DNA from: Pyropia yezoensis
Lineage: Eukaryota > Rhodophyta > Bangiophyceae > Bangiales > Bangiaceae
Direction of reading: 5' to 3'
DNA length: 64,000 nt
Assembly (NCBI GenBank): GCA_009829735.1
Contig: CM020618.1
Location: 20,507,346-20,571,345 of the forward strand
Made by a program: the position numbers and the translations under genes. The notes beneath the pieces were generated by a model. It saw nothing but the letters and a program-made list of their open reading frames with translations. It did not search any database and had not been told where the DNA came from. Positions 1-10,835 of this stretch are shown here, in pieces. Positions within the stretch are counted from its first letter, which is position 1, and each line of letters begins with the position of its first letter.

Positions 1-1
1 T

Positions 2-946
2 GGGAGGAATGCACAGGCTCCTCCCGGTGCGGTGCCGGCAGGCGGGCCACTTAGGGCCGTGGCCGACGCCACCGGCGAGACTGTTGCCGGGTCGGCAGAC
101 GGGACGTCCGAGGAGGCCGAGGCGGCAAGTGGGGCGGCGGCGGCCAGTGCTGTGGCGGCCGGGGGAGTTGGGGCAAAGGCGGCCGCCGACGCGGCCGCCG
201 TTGGTGGTGAAGCCGACACAACGGACGCGCCTACGCCTACGGCCGCAGCAACAGACGCTGGGGAGGATGGGTCACGCGGGAGGGGGGCTGGCGACTTGGT
301 TGCCGGCGGGACTGCAACCGGCCGGGTGGAGGACGCCGCGGCCGCCATCGCCGCCGCCGCGGTGAGAGGTGCGGCCGCCGCGACCGCTGAGGTCGTTGCC
401 GCGGGTGTTGTGCGCCTAGACGGCCGCCCGCCGGCGAGCGCCAGGGAGTGGGCAGGACCCGATTCTTCCCCCATCCCCGCGGGACGCTTCAGCTTTGCAG
501 ACTCACCGTCTCCATCTCTGTCTTCTGCCGCCGTCCGACCGCCGCCTCCTCCACCGACTGCCCCCGTACTGAGGCCACCGACGGAGCCAGCACACCCTGT
601 CACGGCCGCAGCTGGCGGCCGCGTGGCGGCCGCCTTTTTGTCAGTTGGCCGCCGCGCGCAGCTGACAAAGCAGTTGCAGTTTGCGGCCGCAGCGCGGCGC
701 AGCGCAAAGGGGAAGGGCCCGAAGCGTGCGCCCACTTTCACGTCGGGAACTCCATCCTCGTTGATGTCAGACGAGGAGCTGGGCGCCGGCGCGGGTGCCG
801 ACGCGGTTGCCGACGCGGATGCCGACGCGGATGCCGACGCGGATGCGTACGACAATGTGGAGGAGGATGAAGAGTTCTCCTCTTTGATTAGAGAGGTGAA
901 GGAACTGGAGGAGGAGGAGGTGGACGACGATGAGTTGTACCTGTGA
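2..946 (+). CDS. PIF/Harbinger ORF1 (Myb-like accessory protein), 3' part, copy A
   Basis: Partial gene whose 5' end lies outside the window; the frame is open from base 2 to the TGA at 944-946. The encoded 314 residues equal the C-terminal half of the copy B protein ending at 7325. The sequence is alanine-rich and low-complexity, with Pro-rich linkers, an Asp/Ala repeat (VADADADADADADAYD) and an acidic tail rich in Glu and Asp. The DNA-binding Myb/SANT region seen in copy B would lie upstream of this window. The gene converges on the transposase at 1577-3403, leaving 630 bp between the stops. In PIF/Harbinger elements ORF1 proteins bind DNA and help bring the transposase to the nucleus and element ends; that role is inferred from the family. 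Confidence 0.65.
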   Translation, partial: GRNAQAPPGAVPAGGPLRAVADATGETVAGSADGTSEEAEAASGAAAASAVAAGGVGAKAAADAAAVGGEADTTDAPTPTAAATDAGEDGSRGRGAGDLVAGGTATGRVEDAAAAIAAAAVRGAAAATAEVVAAGVVRLDGRPPASAREWAGPDSSPIPAGRFSFADSPSPSLSSAAVRPPPPPPTAPVLRPPTEPAHPVTAAAGGRVAAAFLSVGRRAQLTKQLQFAAAARRSAKGKGPKRAPTFTSGTPSSLMSDEELGAGAGADAVADADADADADADAYDNVEEDEEFSSLIREVKELEEEEVDDDELYL

Positions 947-1507
947 GAGGGCTTTGCTTTTGTTGGTTTCGTGTTGGCGTGCGCAGCGTGCTGCGTGCCC
1001 GTCTTGTTCATTGCGTGTGCCATTTTGAATGCGTAGGACACTCGTTTGTGTTGTTCTCAGCGGTGCACGCGCGGCACCGTCAATGTTGTTCCCGCTGGCG
1101 TGTAAAAACAGTCAGCTCTTGGCAGCGACTCCAACTGGCCTCTTTCCTTTGCACAGAAAAACACCCTCGTCACTCCCGCGAGGCACTTCAAGCGTGCTGC
1201 CAACGCCCGAAGTCCCACAGAGGGCCTGTCGATCTACTCGGGCGCCAGGTTTCACAATCCCGCGCCCAGTCGTGCCCTTTCGACGCGCACGTTCCTCAAG
1301 CGGCACGCGGCGACCCCTGACTGCCTCGGTCCCTCTATTCCGCCCAGCTAGCTGCTCAGGACGGTCCAGCACGGCTGTCCTGCAGTAAGTGCACATTGGT
1401 CACGCAGCGTGATTCCACGACAAGGAGCCACCCAGGCCTGCGATCGGAGTTCAAGTCAGCGCTGGGCGCCAAAGCACCACGCAAAAAGGCAGACCCTATT
1501 CATGTGA

Positions 1508-1546
1508 GGAAAAAAAAATCCGCGACGGGGTAAAAAAAAAACCTTT
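1508..1546 (-). terminator. Double T-tract motif after transposase, copy A
   Basis: Read on the minus strand, about 30 bp after the transposase stop, there are two T tracts (10 T then 9 T) separated by a C/G-rich spacer of about 14 bases. The same arrangement follows the diverged transposase relic ending at 38958. A 3'-end-forming or terminator role is an inference from position and recurrence. Confidence 0.35.
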
Positions 1547-1576
1547 ACGCTCCAGCCCAATCGCTTCGACCCCCTG

Positions 1577-3403
1577 TCATCTCCAGTCGGCACGGCGGCG
1601 AAGGTATGGTGCAAGGGCCACCTCCTTGTGCGCCCAGACATGCGCCATGAGATCCTCTCGTAGGCGCTCATGCGCAATCGGGCTGGTCAATGCAGATATT
1701 CGCAGAACGTCGTCAGACCGCGCAGGGCGCGCCCCCCCCGCACCGCCTGTGGCGTCAGTCCCCGCAGCGGCCCCCCTAGCAGCAGAGCCTCCATCCGCTC
1801 CACCGGCCGCTGGGGCGCTACTCCCCGATGGCGCTCCACCAGCCGCCGGCGCGCCACTCCCCACGGGCACCACATCCGCACCCCGACAACCCTCTCCCTC
1901 AGCGGCTGCCGGAGCGCCACTCCCCGCGGCCCCCCCCGCCGGAACCCCCGACCCCGCTACCGCATCGGCCGCTGGCACGCCTCTCCCACAGGCTGCCCCA
2001 TCCGCACCACCGTGACTCGCTCCCGCACCGGCCGCGGGGGCGCCACTTCCTGCGGCTGCCCCGTTTACACCGTCAGATCTCGCCGCTCCAGCTGGCGCAG
2101 GGCCGCCACTCCCCGCGGCCGCAGGGCCGCCACTCCCCGCGGCCACTGCGGCTTGGGCAGCCAACGCCTCGGCCGCCAGAGTGGCGGCCGCCGCACCGGG
2201 CTCGCCGTACGCATCGCCCATGCGGCGACGGGAGAGATATCCGTCGCGTCGCTCGATCACCACCATGTTGTGCAGAATGGCAACAGCCTTGGCCGTCCGG
2301 ATGATTCGGTCCACAGAATGAAAGCGTGCAGGGCGGAGAAGGATGTGGAAGCGTGAAGTGAGCACGCCGTAGTGGCGCTCTACGTCCTTGCGCATTGCCT
2401 CCTGGAGGCGGTTGTACGTTCGTCTTTTCAGCGTGTTGTTGGCGACGCGGGAAAATGGGCGGGCAAAAATCGGGAACTTGGGGTACACGCCATCAGCCAA
2501 GTAATAGGGTAAGCGACGAGTCCGGCCATTCAGTGTATAAGAAAACTTGTTGGGGGGCCAAAGTCCGGCGGTATAATCCATGTACAGTGGCGATTGGCCC
2601 CAAACGTTGATGTCGTTCTGGCTCCCAGGAGAGCCTACGAAAACATGCCAGATATATAGGTCCTCATCGCAGACAGTCTCCATGGCAACGGAGCGCCGCT
2701 TCTTGTAGTCCTGGTACTGTCCAGCCAGCGCCTTGGGGCACATGCGCCAGACCCAATGTAAGCAGTCGATGCTGCCCATGCACCCAGGCATGCCCCGTTG
2801 CGCGTTGCGATCCAAAATACGGGCCAGCTCCGTGTCATTGGGTGGCCGCAAAAAAACATCCTCGTAGTTGTCCGTGATGTGGTCAACCAACATCTGAGTA
2901 GCCATCGCAATGGACGTTCGGGACAAGCGCACGTACTCGTCCGAGCGGTCGTTAGACTCTCCATACGCAAGCACACGGAAGGCGGCCGCCACCTTTTGCA
3001 GTGCGTGGGCTTGCGGCCGCCCCGTCGCGTTGATGCTCCGCTTCCAGTAGAGCAGGTCCTTCACATCATTGTACACGTGCATGAACACGTTCCTCGGCAC
3101 GCGAAACCGCGTCTCAAAGTCCGCCTCCCCGTACACAGGAGGGCGGCCATCCACGCCGAAATAGTCGCGCTGCAGGCTGCGAAACCCCACGTCGAAATCA
3201 CGTGCCCGGTTCTGTCGGCGGCCGGGGAGAGATCCGCGCCAGCGGCGCCGCTCAATGGCGCCCGACAGGGCAATGAAGTGTCGCCGCCGCTTCAGCGACT
3301 GCTGGGCAACGAGAATGGCCGCGTGCACGTCATCCGCCGAGCCGTCAGACATGTCCCACACCTCCGTGTCGTGGACAGGGTTGGGGGAGAGGGGGGCCGC
3401 CAT
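1577..3403 (-). CDS. PIF/Harbinger DDE transposase, copy A (608 aa)
   Basis: An intact 608-aa transposase of the PIF/Harbinger type (DDE_Tnp_4 / plant transposon protein families). The catalytic core is visible: first Asp at about residue 213 in GCMGSIDCLHW, second Asp at about 264 in GSPGSQNDINVW, a conserved LADGVYPKFPI block near 303, and the Glu at about 342 in RKDVERHYGVLTSRF, followed by AILHNMVV. Residues 1-100 include a basic stretch and the typical DYFGVDGRPPVYGE block. Residues about 400-560 are a long Ala/Gly/Pro low-complexity linker, and the protein ends HVWAHKEVALAPYL plus a basic tail. The ATG at 3401-3403 starts the conserved N-terminus. The enzyme should cut and paste elements with matching inverted ends, usually with a 3-bp target duplication. 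Of the two copies this one has the uninterrupted frame. Confidence 0.92.
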   Translation of the reverse strand: MAAPLSPNPVHDTEVWDMSDGSADDVHAAILVAQQSLKRRRHFIALSGAIERRRWRGSLPGRRQNRARDFDVGFRSLQRDYFGVDGRPPVYGEADFETRFRVPRNVFMHVYNDVKDLLYWKRSINATGRPQAHALQKVAAAFRVLAYGESNDRSDEYVRLSRTSIAMATQMLVDHITDNYEDVFLRPPNDTELARILDRNAQRGMPGCMGSIDCLHWVWRMCPKALAGQYQDYKKRRSVAMETVCDEDLYIWHVFVGSPGSQNDINVWGQSPLYMDYTAGLWPPNKFSYTLNGRTRRLPYYLADGVYPKFPIFARPFSRVANNTLKRRTYNRLQEAMRKDVERHYGVLTSRFHILLRPARFHSVDRIIRTAKAVAILHNMVVIERRDGYLSRRRMGDAYGEPGAAAATLAAEALAAQAAVAAGSGGPAAAGSGGPAPAGAARSDGVNGAAAGSGAPAAGAGASHGGADGAACGRGVPAADAVAGSGVPAGGAAGSGAPAAAEGEGCRGADVVPVGSGAPAAGGAPSGSSAPAAGGADGGSAARGAAAGTDATGGAGGARPARSDDVLRISALTSPIAHERLREDLMAHVWAHKEVALAPYLRRRADWR

Positions 3404-3839
3404 CTCTCAGCACGGCCGGCCGGGCCCCGACAAGTCGACATGACGTCGCGACGACTGGGTGGCGCTTCCGCTGCGGGGCCTCAGCTGAGGCCACACTCAC
3501 ACTGCAGGTGGTAGCGAAGGCCGGTGGCCCACGGTGGCAAAGAACAGCTGTCAAGGGTACGTCCCGTCCTTGGCGAGGAGAGAAGGGGCCGCGTGCGCGG
3601 GCACGACAGTTGCCGTCAGTAGCCGCAGGATACGGTGGCCGTGGTAGAGGGTGCGGCCAGCGGTGGGAGCGGCCGCTCGAGACGGACGCAGAAACGGCCG
3701 CGTGGGCGGCAACGATGGTGGTGGCGACGACCGCGATCGGCAGGACGTCGGCAGGTCGGCACATGGGCTGGTATGGCCCAGCATCCATGCGTGGACCGTG
3801 CCCAGGGCACCCCACCCCGGACAGGACAGGCCCGTGGGT

Positions 3840-4438
3840 AGCTGCGCGCCACCCTGCCCCCCCCCTCTGGATCGCAACCAGGGTGCTCCCCCCCCAGTAC
3901 CACGCCCACAGGCGGGGTGGGCAAAACCGCCCCGACTGGATGCTACCGGGGCAACCGGCCCCGCTCCTCCCCCCAAAAAACATGCCCACAGGCGTGTGTG
4001 CTCCCTCCCCCCCCCGCGCCGGGATCGCACCCAGGGTGCCCCCCCGCCCATTCCAGGCCCACAGGCGGGGTGTGCCCAACCGCGCTAGCTGGGTGCCACC
4101 GGGGCGCCGCCCCCCCACCGCCCCCCCCCAGAAACCGTCCCACAGGCGGGTGGCTGCCGTCCAAGCCCGCCCCGCCCGGGACTCACCCGCGCGCCTCCCC
4201 CCTAGAGCGGGCCCACAATTAAACGAGTGTTCCCCCCCCCCGCCTGCATCGCATCGAGGGCCCCCCCCCCCCCTCGAGCGCACTCACAAGGGGTGCGTGT
4301 CTCCTCCCCCCCCCCCACGTCGATCACGCCAGGGCGCCCCCCCCCCCAGTACAGGCCCACAGGCGGGTGTGTGCCCCCCCCCCCCCCCCCGAAACAGGCC
4401 TACAGGCAGGTGTGTGCCCGCCCCCCCCCCCCTTGAAT
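3840..4438. repeat. C-rich irregular tandem repeat, copy A
   Basis: About 70-bp irregular units share a core like GGCCCACAGGCGGGTGTG, each followed by a run of 6-14 C. The C-run lengths differ from the matching array at 10225-10815. Open frames here are Pro-rich artefacts in all frames on both strands. The array lies 5' of the transposase, on the outer side of the element. Confidence 0.8.
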
Positions 4439-4455
4439 AGTGCGTATGGCGGCCC

Positions 4456-4955
4456 NNNNNNNNNNNNNNNNNNNNNNNNNNNNNNNNNNNNNNNNNNNNN
4501 NNNNNNNNNNNNNNNNNNNNNNNNNNNNNNNNNNNNNNNNNNNNNNNNNNNNNNNNNNNNNNNNNNNNNNNNNNNNNNNNNNNNNNNNNNNNNNNNNNNN
4601 NNNNNNNNNNNNNNNNNNNNNNNNNNNNNNNNNNNNNNNNNNNNNNNNNNNNNNNNNNNNNNNNNNNNNNNNNNNNNNNNNNNNNNNNNNNNNNNNNNNN
4701 NNNNNNNNNNNNNNNNNNNNNNNNNNNNNNNNNNNNNNNNNNNNNNNNNNNNNNNNNNNNNNNNNNNNNNNNNNNNNNNNNNNNNNNNNNNNNNNNNNNN
4801 NNNNNNNNNNNNNNNNNNNNNNNNNNNNNNNNNNNNNNNNNNNNNNNNNNNNNNNNNNNNNNNNNNNNNNNNNNNNNNNNNNNNNNNNNNNNNNNNNNNN
4901 NNNNNNNNNNNNNNNNNNNNNNNNNNNNNNNNNNNNNNNNNNNNNNNNNNNNNNN
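4456..4955. other. Assembly gap (500 N)
   Basis: Exactly 500 N, so probably a placeholder length. It hides the junction between copy A and copy B, the 5' end of the copy B ORF1 gene and any terminal inverted repeat there. Confidence 0.99.
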
Positions 4956-5323
4956 GCCGAGGCTCGCTCCCGCGCCCGCGCACGAGGTCGTGGCGGCGCT
5001 CGCTTTCGAGGTAGCGGCGCCACGCGTGGCGGGCCCCCCGGCACGGCCCCCAGCGGACCGCGTCGAGCCACCAGCGACGGCGACGACGACGGCCTCACGA
5101 TGGCGACGGAGACAGCGAGGGGGAGGCCGCGGCAGCCGCTGCCGGAGCCCGCACGCAACGTGGCGTCCGGCGGGGCGGCGCGGCCGGCCGAGAATGGGCC
5201 GGCCGCGGCCCGCGGGGGAGAACCTGCAGCACGTGGGGCCGGCAGAACAGCAGGCAGTGCCGGCCGCGCCTCCGTCCCCTGTGGCGGACCAGGCGCCGCA
5301 GCGCCCATGGCTCCCGGGGCTGA

Positions 5324-7325
5324 CGGCCGCGGACGCGGAACGGGCAATGCTGGAGTGGGACTCGCGTCAACACCAACGGGCTCCCCTACTCCGCCGTCGA
5401 GCGACTACAGCTGAGCAAGGCGTGGCTGGACGAGTCTGAGAATGCTGTGGTGGGGACCGACCAGAACCGGAAGGAGTTTTTCTCCGTCGTCACCGCCAAC
5501 TTTCAGGCCCGAATGGACCGGATCGGCCAGCCAGTCGCCGGGGGGGCTTCCTGAGCGTGTCGTGCGGGAGCCGTCCGGCGTGTATCGATACTGGCAGAAG
5601 CTGATGAAGATGGTCATGCGGCTTGTGGAAGCTCGCGTGTACGTGGAGAGCCAGGACCTGACGGGCAACCCGTCGGAGCGTGACATGGAGCTGGCCATGA
5701 TGGCCAAGTTCGAGAAGCGCGACATGTTCGATGCCATCAGGCTGGGGCAGTACGAGCCCAACCCGGCCTTGACTGCGCCCGAGTCTAAGGCCGTTTACTG
5801 GATGGACTGCTGGCGAGCGCTGAGGGAGTCGGACAAGTTCAGTGGGGCCGCGGCAATGGCGGCACTGGCAGCCCGCCGCAGCCGCGCTGCTCGCGCGGCG
5901 GGGGGGGGGGCGCTAGCCGTGGGTGGGGAGGGCCGCGGGGAAGCTGGATCGATGGGGGGGGGGGCGGCCGCCGGTGCGGCCGCCGACTTTGGGAGCGAGG
6001 TCGCCGCGGATGGCACCGCCATCGACGTGGACGGCCTCGCCTTTTCGACTGGTAAGCGACAGCGGCTGGCATCTTTTGCTGCGCGGCCGCTGGGGACGCA
6101 GTCGACTTTAGCCCAGAGCGCGCTGCACACGGCGATGCACGAGGAGAGCGTCGCTGCCACGTCAGCGCTGAAGGTCCTCACTGGGGCTGTGTCCGCTAGG
6201 GCCCTGACGGCCGCGCTATCGGCCCCGGCCATCCGCGATGTACCGCGCTTTCGGGATTTTCTTGCCCGACGTGCCGACCAGATGATTGCGGCGCATCTGG
6301 CCGCGCATGGACAGCCGGCCGCTCCGGCTGCAACGAACGGGGTGGCTGCCAGCGCCACCGTCGGACAAGAAGGGGAAGGTGGGAGGAATGCACAGGCTCC
6401 TCCCGGTGCGGTGCCGGCAGGCGGGCCACTTAGGGCCGTGGCCGACGCCACCGGCGAGACTGTTGCCGGGTCGGCAGACGGGACGTCCGAGGAGGCCGAG
6501 GCGGCAAGTGGGGCGGCGGCGGCCAGTGCTGTGGCGGCCGGGGGAGTTGGGGCAAAGGCGGCCGCCGACGCGGCCGCCGTTGGTGGTGAAGCCGACACAA
6601 CGGACGCGCCTACGCCTACGGCCGCAGCAACAGACGCTGGGGAGGATGGGTCACGCGGGAGGGGGGCTGGCGACTTGGTTGCCGGCGGGACTGCAACCGG
6701 CCGGGTGGAGGACGCCGCGGCCGCCATCGCCGCCGCCGCGGTGAGAGGTGCGGCCGCCGCGACCGCTGAGGTCGTTGCCGCGGGTGTTGTGCGCCTAGAC
6801 GGCCGCCCGCCGGCGAGCGCCAGGGAGTGGGCAGGACCCGATTCTTCCCCCATCCCCGCGGGACGCTTCAGCTTTGCAGACTCACCGTCTCCATCTCTGT
6901 CTTCTGCCGCCGTCCGACCGCCGCCTCCTCCACCGACTGCCCCCGTACTGAGGCCACCGACGGAGCCAGCACACCCTGTCACGGCCGCAGCTGGCGGCCG
7001 CGTGGCGGCCGCCTTTTTGTCAGTTGGCCGCCGCGCGCAGCTGACAAAGCAGTTGCAGTTTGCGGCCGCAGCGCGGCGCAGCGCAAAGGGGAAGGGCCCG
7101 AAGCGTGCGCCCACTTTCACGTCGGGAACTCCATCCTCGTTGATGTCAGACGAGGAGCTGGGCGCCGGCGCGGGTGCCGACGCGGTTGCCGACGCGGATG
7201 CCGACGCGGATGCCGACGCGGATGCGTACGACAATGTGGAGGAGGATGAAGAGTTCTCCTCTTTGATTAGAGAGGTGAAGGAACTGGAGGAGGAGGAGGT
7301 GGACGACGATGAGTTGTACCTGTGA
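5324..7325 (+). CDS. PIF/Harbinger ORF1 with Myb/SANT-like domain, copy B, frame break at a G run
   Basis: The open frame that starts at 5442 is not the true start. One frame over, 5324-5548 encodes a Myb/SANT-like segment (YSAVERLQLSKAWLDESEN followed by AVVGTDQNRKEFF) typical of Harbinger ORF1 proteins. It passes into the downstream frame if the seven-G run at 5539-5545 is one base too long. The later part has REPSGVYRYWQKLMKMV, a helical block up to about 5850, then Ala-rich low complexity, Asp/Ala repeats and an acidic C-terminus identical to copy A. Frame 2 meets a stop at 5321-5323, so the N-terminus is either in another frame, in an upstream exon or in the gap. 4956-5323 is Arg/Gly-rich when translated and may be part of it. 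Role inferred from the family: DNA binding and nuclear delivery of the transposase. Confidence 0.65.
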
Positions 7326-7886
7326 GAGGGCTTTGCTTTTGTTGGTTTCGTGTTGGCGTGCGCAGCGTGCTGCGTGCCCGTCTTGTTCATTGCGTGTGCC
7401 ATTTTGAATGCGTAGGACACTCGTTTGTGTTGTTCTCAGCGGTGCACGCGCGGCACCGTCAATGTTGTTCCCGCTGGCGTGTAAAAACAGTCAGCTCTTG
7501 GCAGCGACTCCAACTGGCCTCTTTCCTTTGCACAGAAAAACACCCTCGTCACTCCCGCGAGGCACTTCAAGCGTGCTGCCAACGCCCGAAGTCCCACAGA
7601 GGGCCTGTCGATCTACTCGGGCGCCAGGTTTCACAATCCCGCGCCCAGTCGTGCCCTTTCGACGCGCACGTTCCTCAAGCGGCACGCGGCGACCCCTGAC
7701 TGCCTCGGTCCCTCTATTCCGCCCAGCTAGCTGCTCAGGACGGTCCAGCACGGCTGTCCTGCAGTAAGTGCACATTGGTCACGCAGCGTGATTCCACGAC
7801 AAGGAGCCACCCAGGCCTGCGATCGGAGTTCAAGTCAGCGCTGGGCGCCAAAGCACCACGCAAAAAGGCAGACCCTATTCATGTGA

Positions 7887-7925
7887 GGAAAAAAAAATCC
7901 GCGACGGGGTAAAAAAAAAACCTTT
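7887..7925 (-). terminator. Double T-tract motif after transposase, copy B
   Basis: Copy of the motif at 1508-1546. It lies about 30 bp after the position where the unbroken transposase frame would stop (7956). Confidence 0.33.
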
Positions 7926-7955
7926 ACGCTCCAGCCCAATCGCTTCGACCCCCTG

Positions 7956-9781
7956 TCATCTCCAGTCGGCACGGCGGCGAAGGTATGGTGCAAGGGCCAC
8001 CTCCTTGTGCGCCCAGACATGCGCCATGAGATCCTCTCGTAGGCGCTCATGCGCAATCGGGCTGGTCAATGCAGATATTCGCAGAACGTCGTCAGACCGC
8101 GCAGGGCGCGCCCCCCCGCACCGCCTGTGGCGTCAGTCCCCGCAGCGGCCCCCCTAGCAGCAGAGCCTCCATCCGCTCCACCGGCCGCTGGGGCGCTACT
8201 CCCCGATGGCGCTCCACCAGCCGCCGGCGCGCCACTCCCCACGGGCACCACATCCGCACCCCGACAACCCTCTCCCTCAGCGGCTGCCGGAGCGCCACTC
8301 CCCGCGGCCCCCCCCGCCGGAACCCCCGACCCCGCTACCGCATCGGCCGCTGGCACGCCTCTCCCACAGGCTGCCCCATCCGCACCACCGTGACTCGCTC
8401 CCGCACCGGCCGCGGGGGCGCCACTTCCTGCGGCTGCCCCGTTTACACCGTCAGATCTCGCCGCTCCAGCTGGCGCAGGGCCGCCACTCCCCGCGGCCGC
8501 AGGGCCGCCACTCCCCGCGGCCACTGCGGCTTGGGCAGCCAACGCCTCGGCCGCCAGAGTGGCGGCCGCCGCACCGGGCTCGCCGTACGCATCGCCCATG
8601 CGGCGACGGGAGAGATATCCGTCGCGTCGCTCGATCACCACCATGTTGTGCAGAATGGCAACAGCCTTGGCCGTCCGGATGATTCGGTCCACAGAATGAA
8701 AGCGTGCAGGGCGGAGAAGGATGTGGAAGCGTGAAGTGAGCACGCCGTAGTGGCGCTCTACGTCCTTGCGCATTGCCTCCTGGAGGCGGTTGTACGTTCG
8801 TCTTTTCAGCGTGTTGTTGGCGACGCGGGAAAATGGGCGGGCAAAAATCGGGAACTTGGGGTACACGCCATCAGCCAAGTAATAGGGTAAGCGACGAGTC
8901 CGGCCATTCAGTGTATAAGAAAACTTGTTGGGGGGCCAAAGTCCGGCGGTATAATCCATGTACAGTGGCGATTGGCCCCAAACGTTGATGTCGTTCTGGC
9001 TCCCAGGAGAGCCTACGAAAACATGCCAGATATATAGGTCCTCATCGCAGACAGTCTCCATGGCAACGGAGCGCCGCTTCTTGTAGTCCTGGTACTGTCC
9101 AGCCAGCGCCTTGGGGCACATGCGCCAGACCCAATGTAAGCAGTCGATGCTGCCCATGCACCCAGGCATGCCCCGTTGCGCGTTGCGATCCAAAATACGG
9201 GCCAGCTCCGTGTCATTGGGTGGCCGCAAAAAAACATCCTCGTAGTTGTCCGTGATGTGGTCAACCAACATCTGAGTAGCCATCGCAATGGACGTTCGGG
9301 ACAAGCGCACGTACTCGTCCGAGCGGTCGTTAGACTCTCCATACGCAAGCACACGGAAGGCGGCCGCCACCTTTTGCAGTGCGTGGGCTTGCGGCCGCCC
9401 CGTCGCGTTGATGCTCCGCTTCCAGTAGAGCAGGTCCTTCACATCATTGTACACGTGCATGAACACGTTCCTCGGCACGCGAAACCGCGTCTCAAAGTCC
9501 GCCTCCCCGTACACAGGAGGGCGGCCATCCACGCCGAAATAGTCGCGCTGCAGGCTGCGAAACCCCACGTCGAAATCACGTGCCCGGTTCTGTCGGCGGC
9601 CGGGGAGAGATCCGCGCCAGCGGCGCCGCTCAATGGCGCCCGACAGGGCAATGAAGTGTCGCCGCCGCTTCAGCGACTGCTGGGCAACGAGAATGGCCGC
9701 GTGCACGTCATCCGCCGAGCCGTCAGACATGTCCCACACCTCCGTGTCGTGGACAGGGTTGGGGGAGAGGGGGGCCGCCAT
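7956..9781 (-). pseudogene. PIF/Harbinger DDE transposase, copy B, frameshifted near the C-terminus
   Basis: Identical in translation to the copy A transposase from the ATG at 9781 through the catalytic core (GSIDCLHW, GSQNDINVW and VERHYG all present) and the Ala/Gly linker. A C run is one base shorter here (C7 at 8111-8117 against C8 in copy A), so the frame now ends at 8066 with RALRGLTTFCEYLH instead of the conserved HVWAHKEVALAPYL end. The original frame continues to a stop at 7956. All catalytic residues lie before the break, so the product could still be active. The break could also be a homopolymer sequencing error; copy A and the relic at 37489-38958 support the longer end as ancestral. 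Confidence 0.85.
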
Positions 9782-10224
9782 CTCTCAGCACGGCCGGCCG
9801 GGCCCCGACAAGTCGACATGACGTCGCGACGACTGGGTGGCGCTTCCGCTGCGGGGGCCTCAGCTGAGGCCACACTCACACTGCAGGTGGTAGCGAAGGC
9901 CGGTGGCCACGGTGGCAAAGAACAGCTGTCAAGGGTACGTCCCGTCCTTGGCGAGGAGAGAAGGGGCCGCGTGCGCGGGCACGACAGTTGCCGTCAGTAG
10001 CCGCAGGATACGGTGGCCGTGGTAGAGGGTGCGGCCAGCGTGGGAGCGGCCGCTCGAGACGGACGCAGAAACGGCCGCGTGGGCGGCAACGATGGTGGTG
10101 GCGACGACCGCGATCGGCAGGACGTCGGCAGGTCGGCACATGGGCTGGTATGGCCCAGCATCCATGCGTGGACCGTGCCCAGGGCACCCACCCCGGACAG
10201 GACAGGCCCGTGGGTAGCTGCGCG

Positions 10225-10815
10225 CCACCCTGCCCCCCCCCTCTGGATCGCAACCAGGGTGCTCCCCCCCCCAGTACCACGCCCACAGGCGGGGTGGGCA
10301 AAACCGCCCCGACTGGATGCTACCGGGGCACCGCCCCGCCTCCTCCCCCCCAAAAACATGCCCACAGGCGTGTGTGCTCCCTCCCCCCCCGCGCCGGGAT
10401 CGCACCCAGGGTGCCCCCCCCGCCCATTCCAGGCCCACAGGCGGGGTGTGCCCAACCGCGCTAGCTGGGTGCCACCGGGGCGCCGCCCCCCCACCGCCCC
10501 CCCCCAGAACCGTCCCACAGGCGGGTGGCTGCCGTCCAAGCCCGCCCCGCCCGGGACTCACCCGCGCGCCTCCCCCTAGAGCGGGCCCACAATTAAACGA
10601 GTGTTCCCCCCCCCCGCCTGCATCGCATCGAGGGCGCCCCCCCCCCCCCCCTCGAGCGCACTCACAAGGGGTGCGTGTCTCCTCCCCCCCCCCCACGTCG
10701 ATCACGCCAGGGCGCCCCCCCCCCCCAGTACAGGCCCACAGGCGGGTGTGTGCCCGCCCCCCCCCCCCCCCGAAACAGGCCTACAGGCAGGTGTGTGCCC
10801 GCCCCCCCCCCCTTG
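10225..10815. repeat. C-rich irregular tandem repeat, copy B
   Basis: Counterpart of 3840-4438, with the same CCCACAGGCGGG cores and C runs of slightly different lengths. No credible coding sequence. Confidence 0.8.
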
Positions 10816-10835
10816 AATAGTGCGTATGGCGGCCC

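Larger units (their letters stand above)
1..4455. repeat. Duplicated Harbinger-bearing segment, copy A
   Basis: This stretch recurs at 6380-10835 with an offset of 6379 bases. It carries the 3' part of a Myb-like ORF1 gene, a convergent transposase gene and a C-rich repeat tract. The copies look identical over most of their length; the differences I can find are one-base changes mainly in C or G runs (for example C8 at 1732-1739 against C7 at 8111-8117). Copy A begins outside the window and runs into the gap at 4456. It may be a recent tandem duplication, two insertions, or one locus assembled twice. Confidence 0.93.
6380..10835. repeat. Duplicated Harbinger-bearing segment, copy B
   Basis: Second copy of the segment at 1-4455. 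It continues past the point where copy A enters the gap, so 10836 onward is either further element sequence or the right flank. Confidence 0.93.

Noticed and set aside
3508..4440. 310-aa Pro-rich ORF
   Set aside because: Created by the C-rich tandem array; the frame is not kept in copy B because C-run lengths differ.
5795..7420. 541-aa minus-strand ORF
   Set aside because: It mirrors the GC-rich Ala-rich ORF1 on plus; the plus frame has the Myb-like domain and family match.
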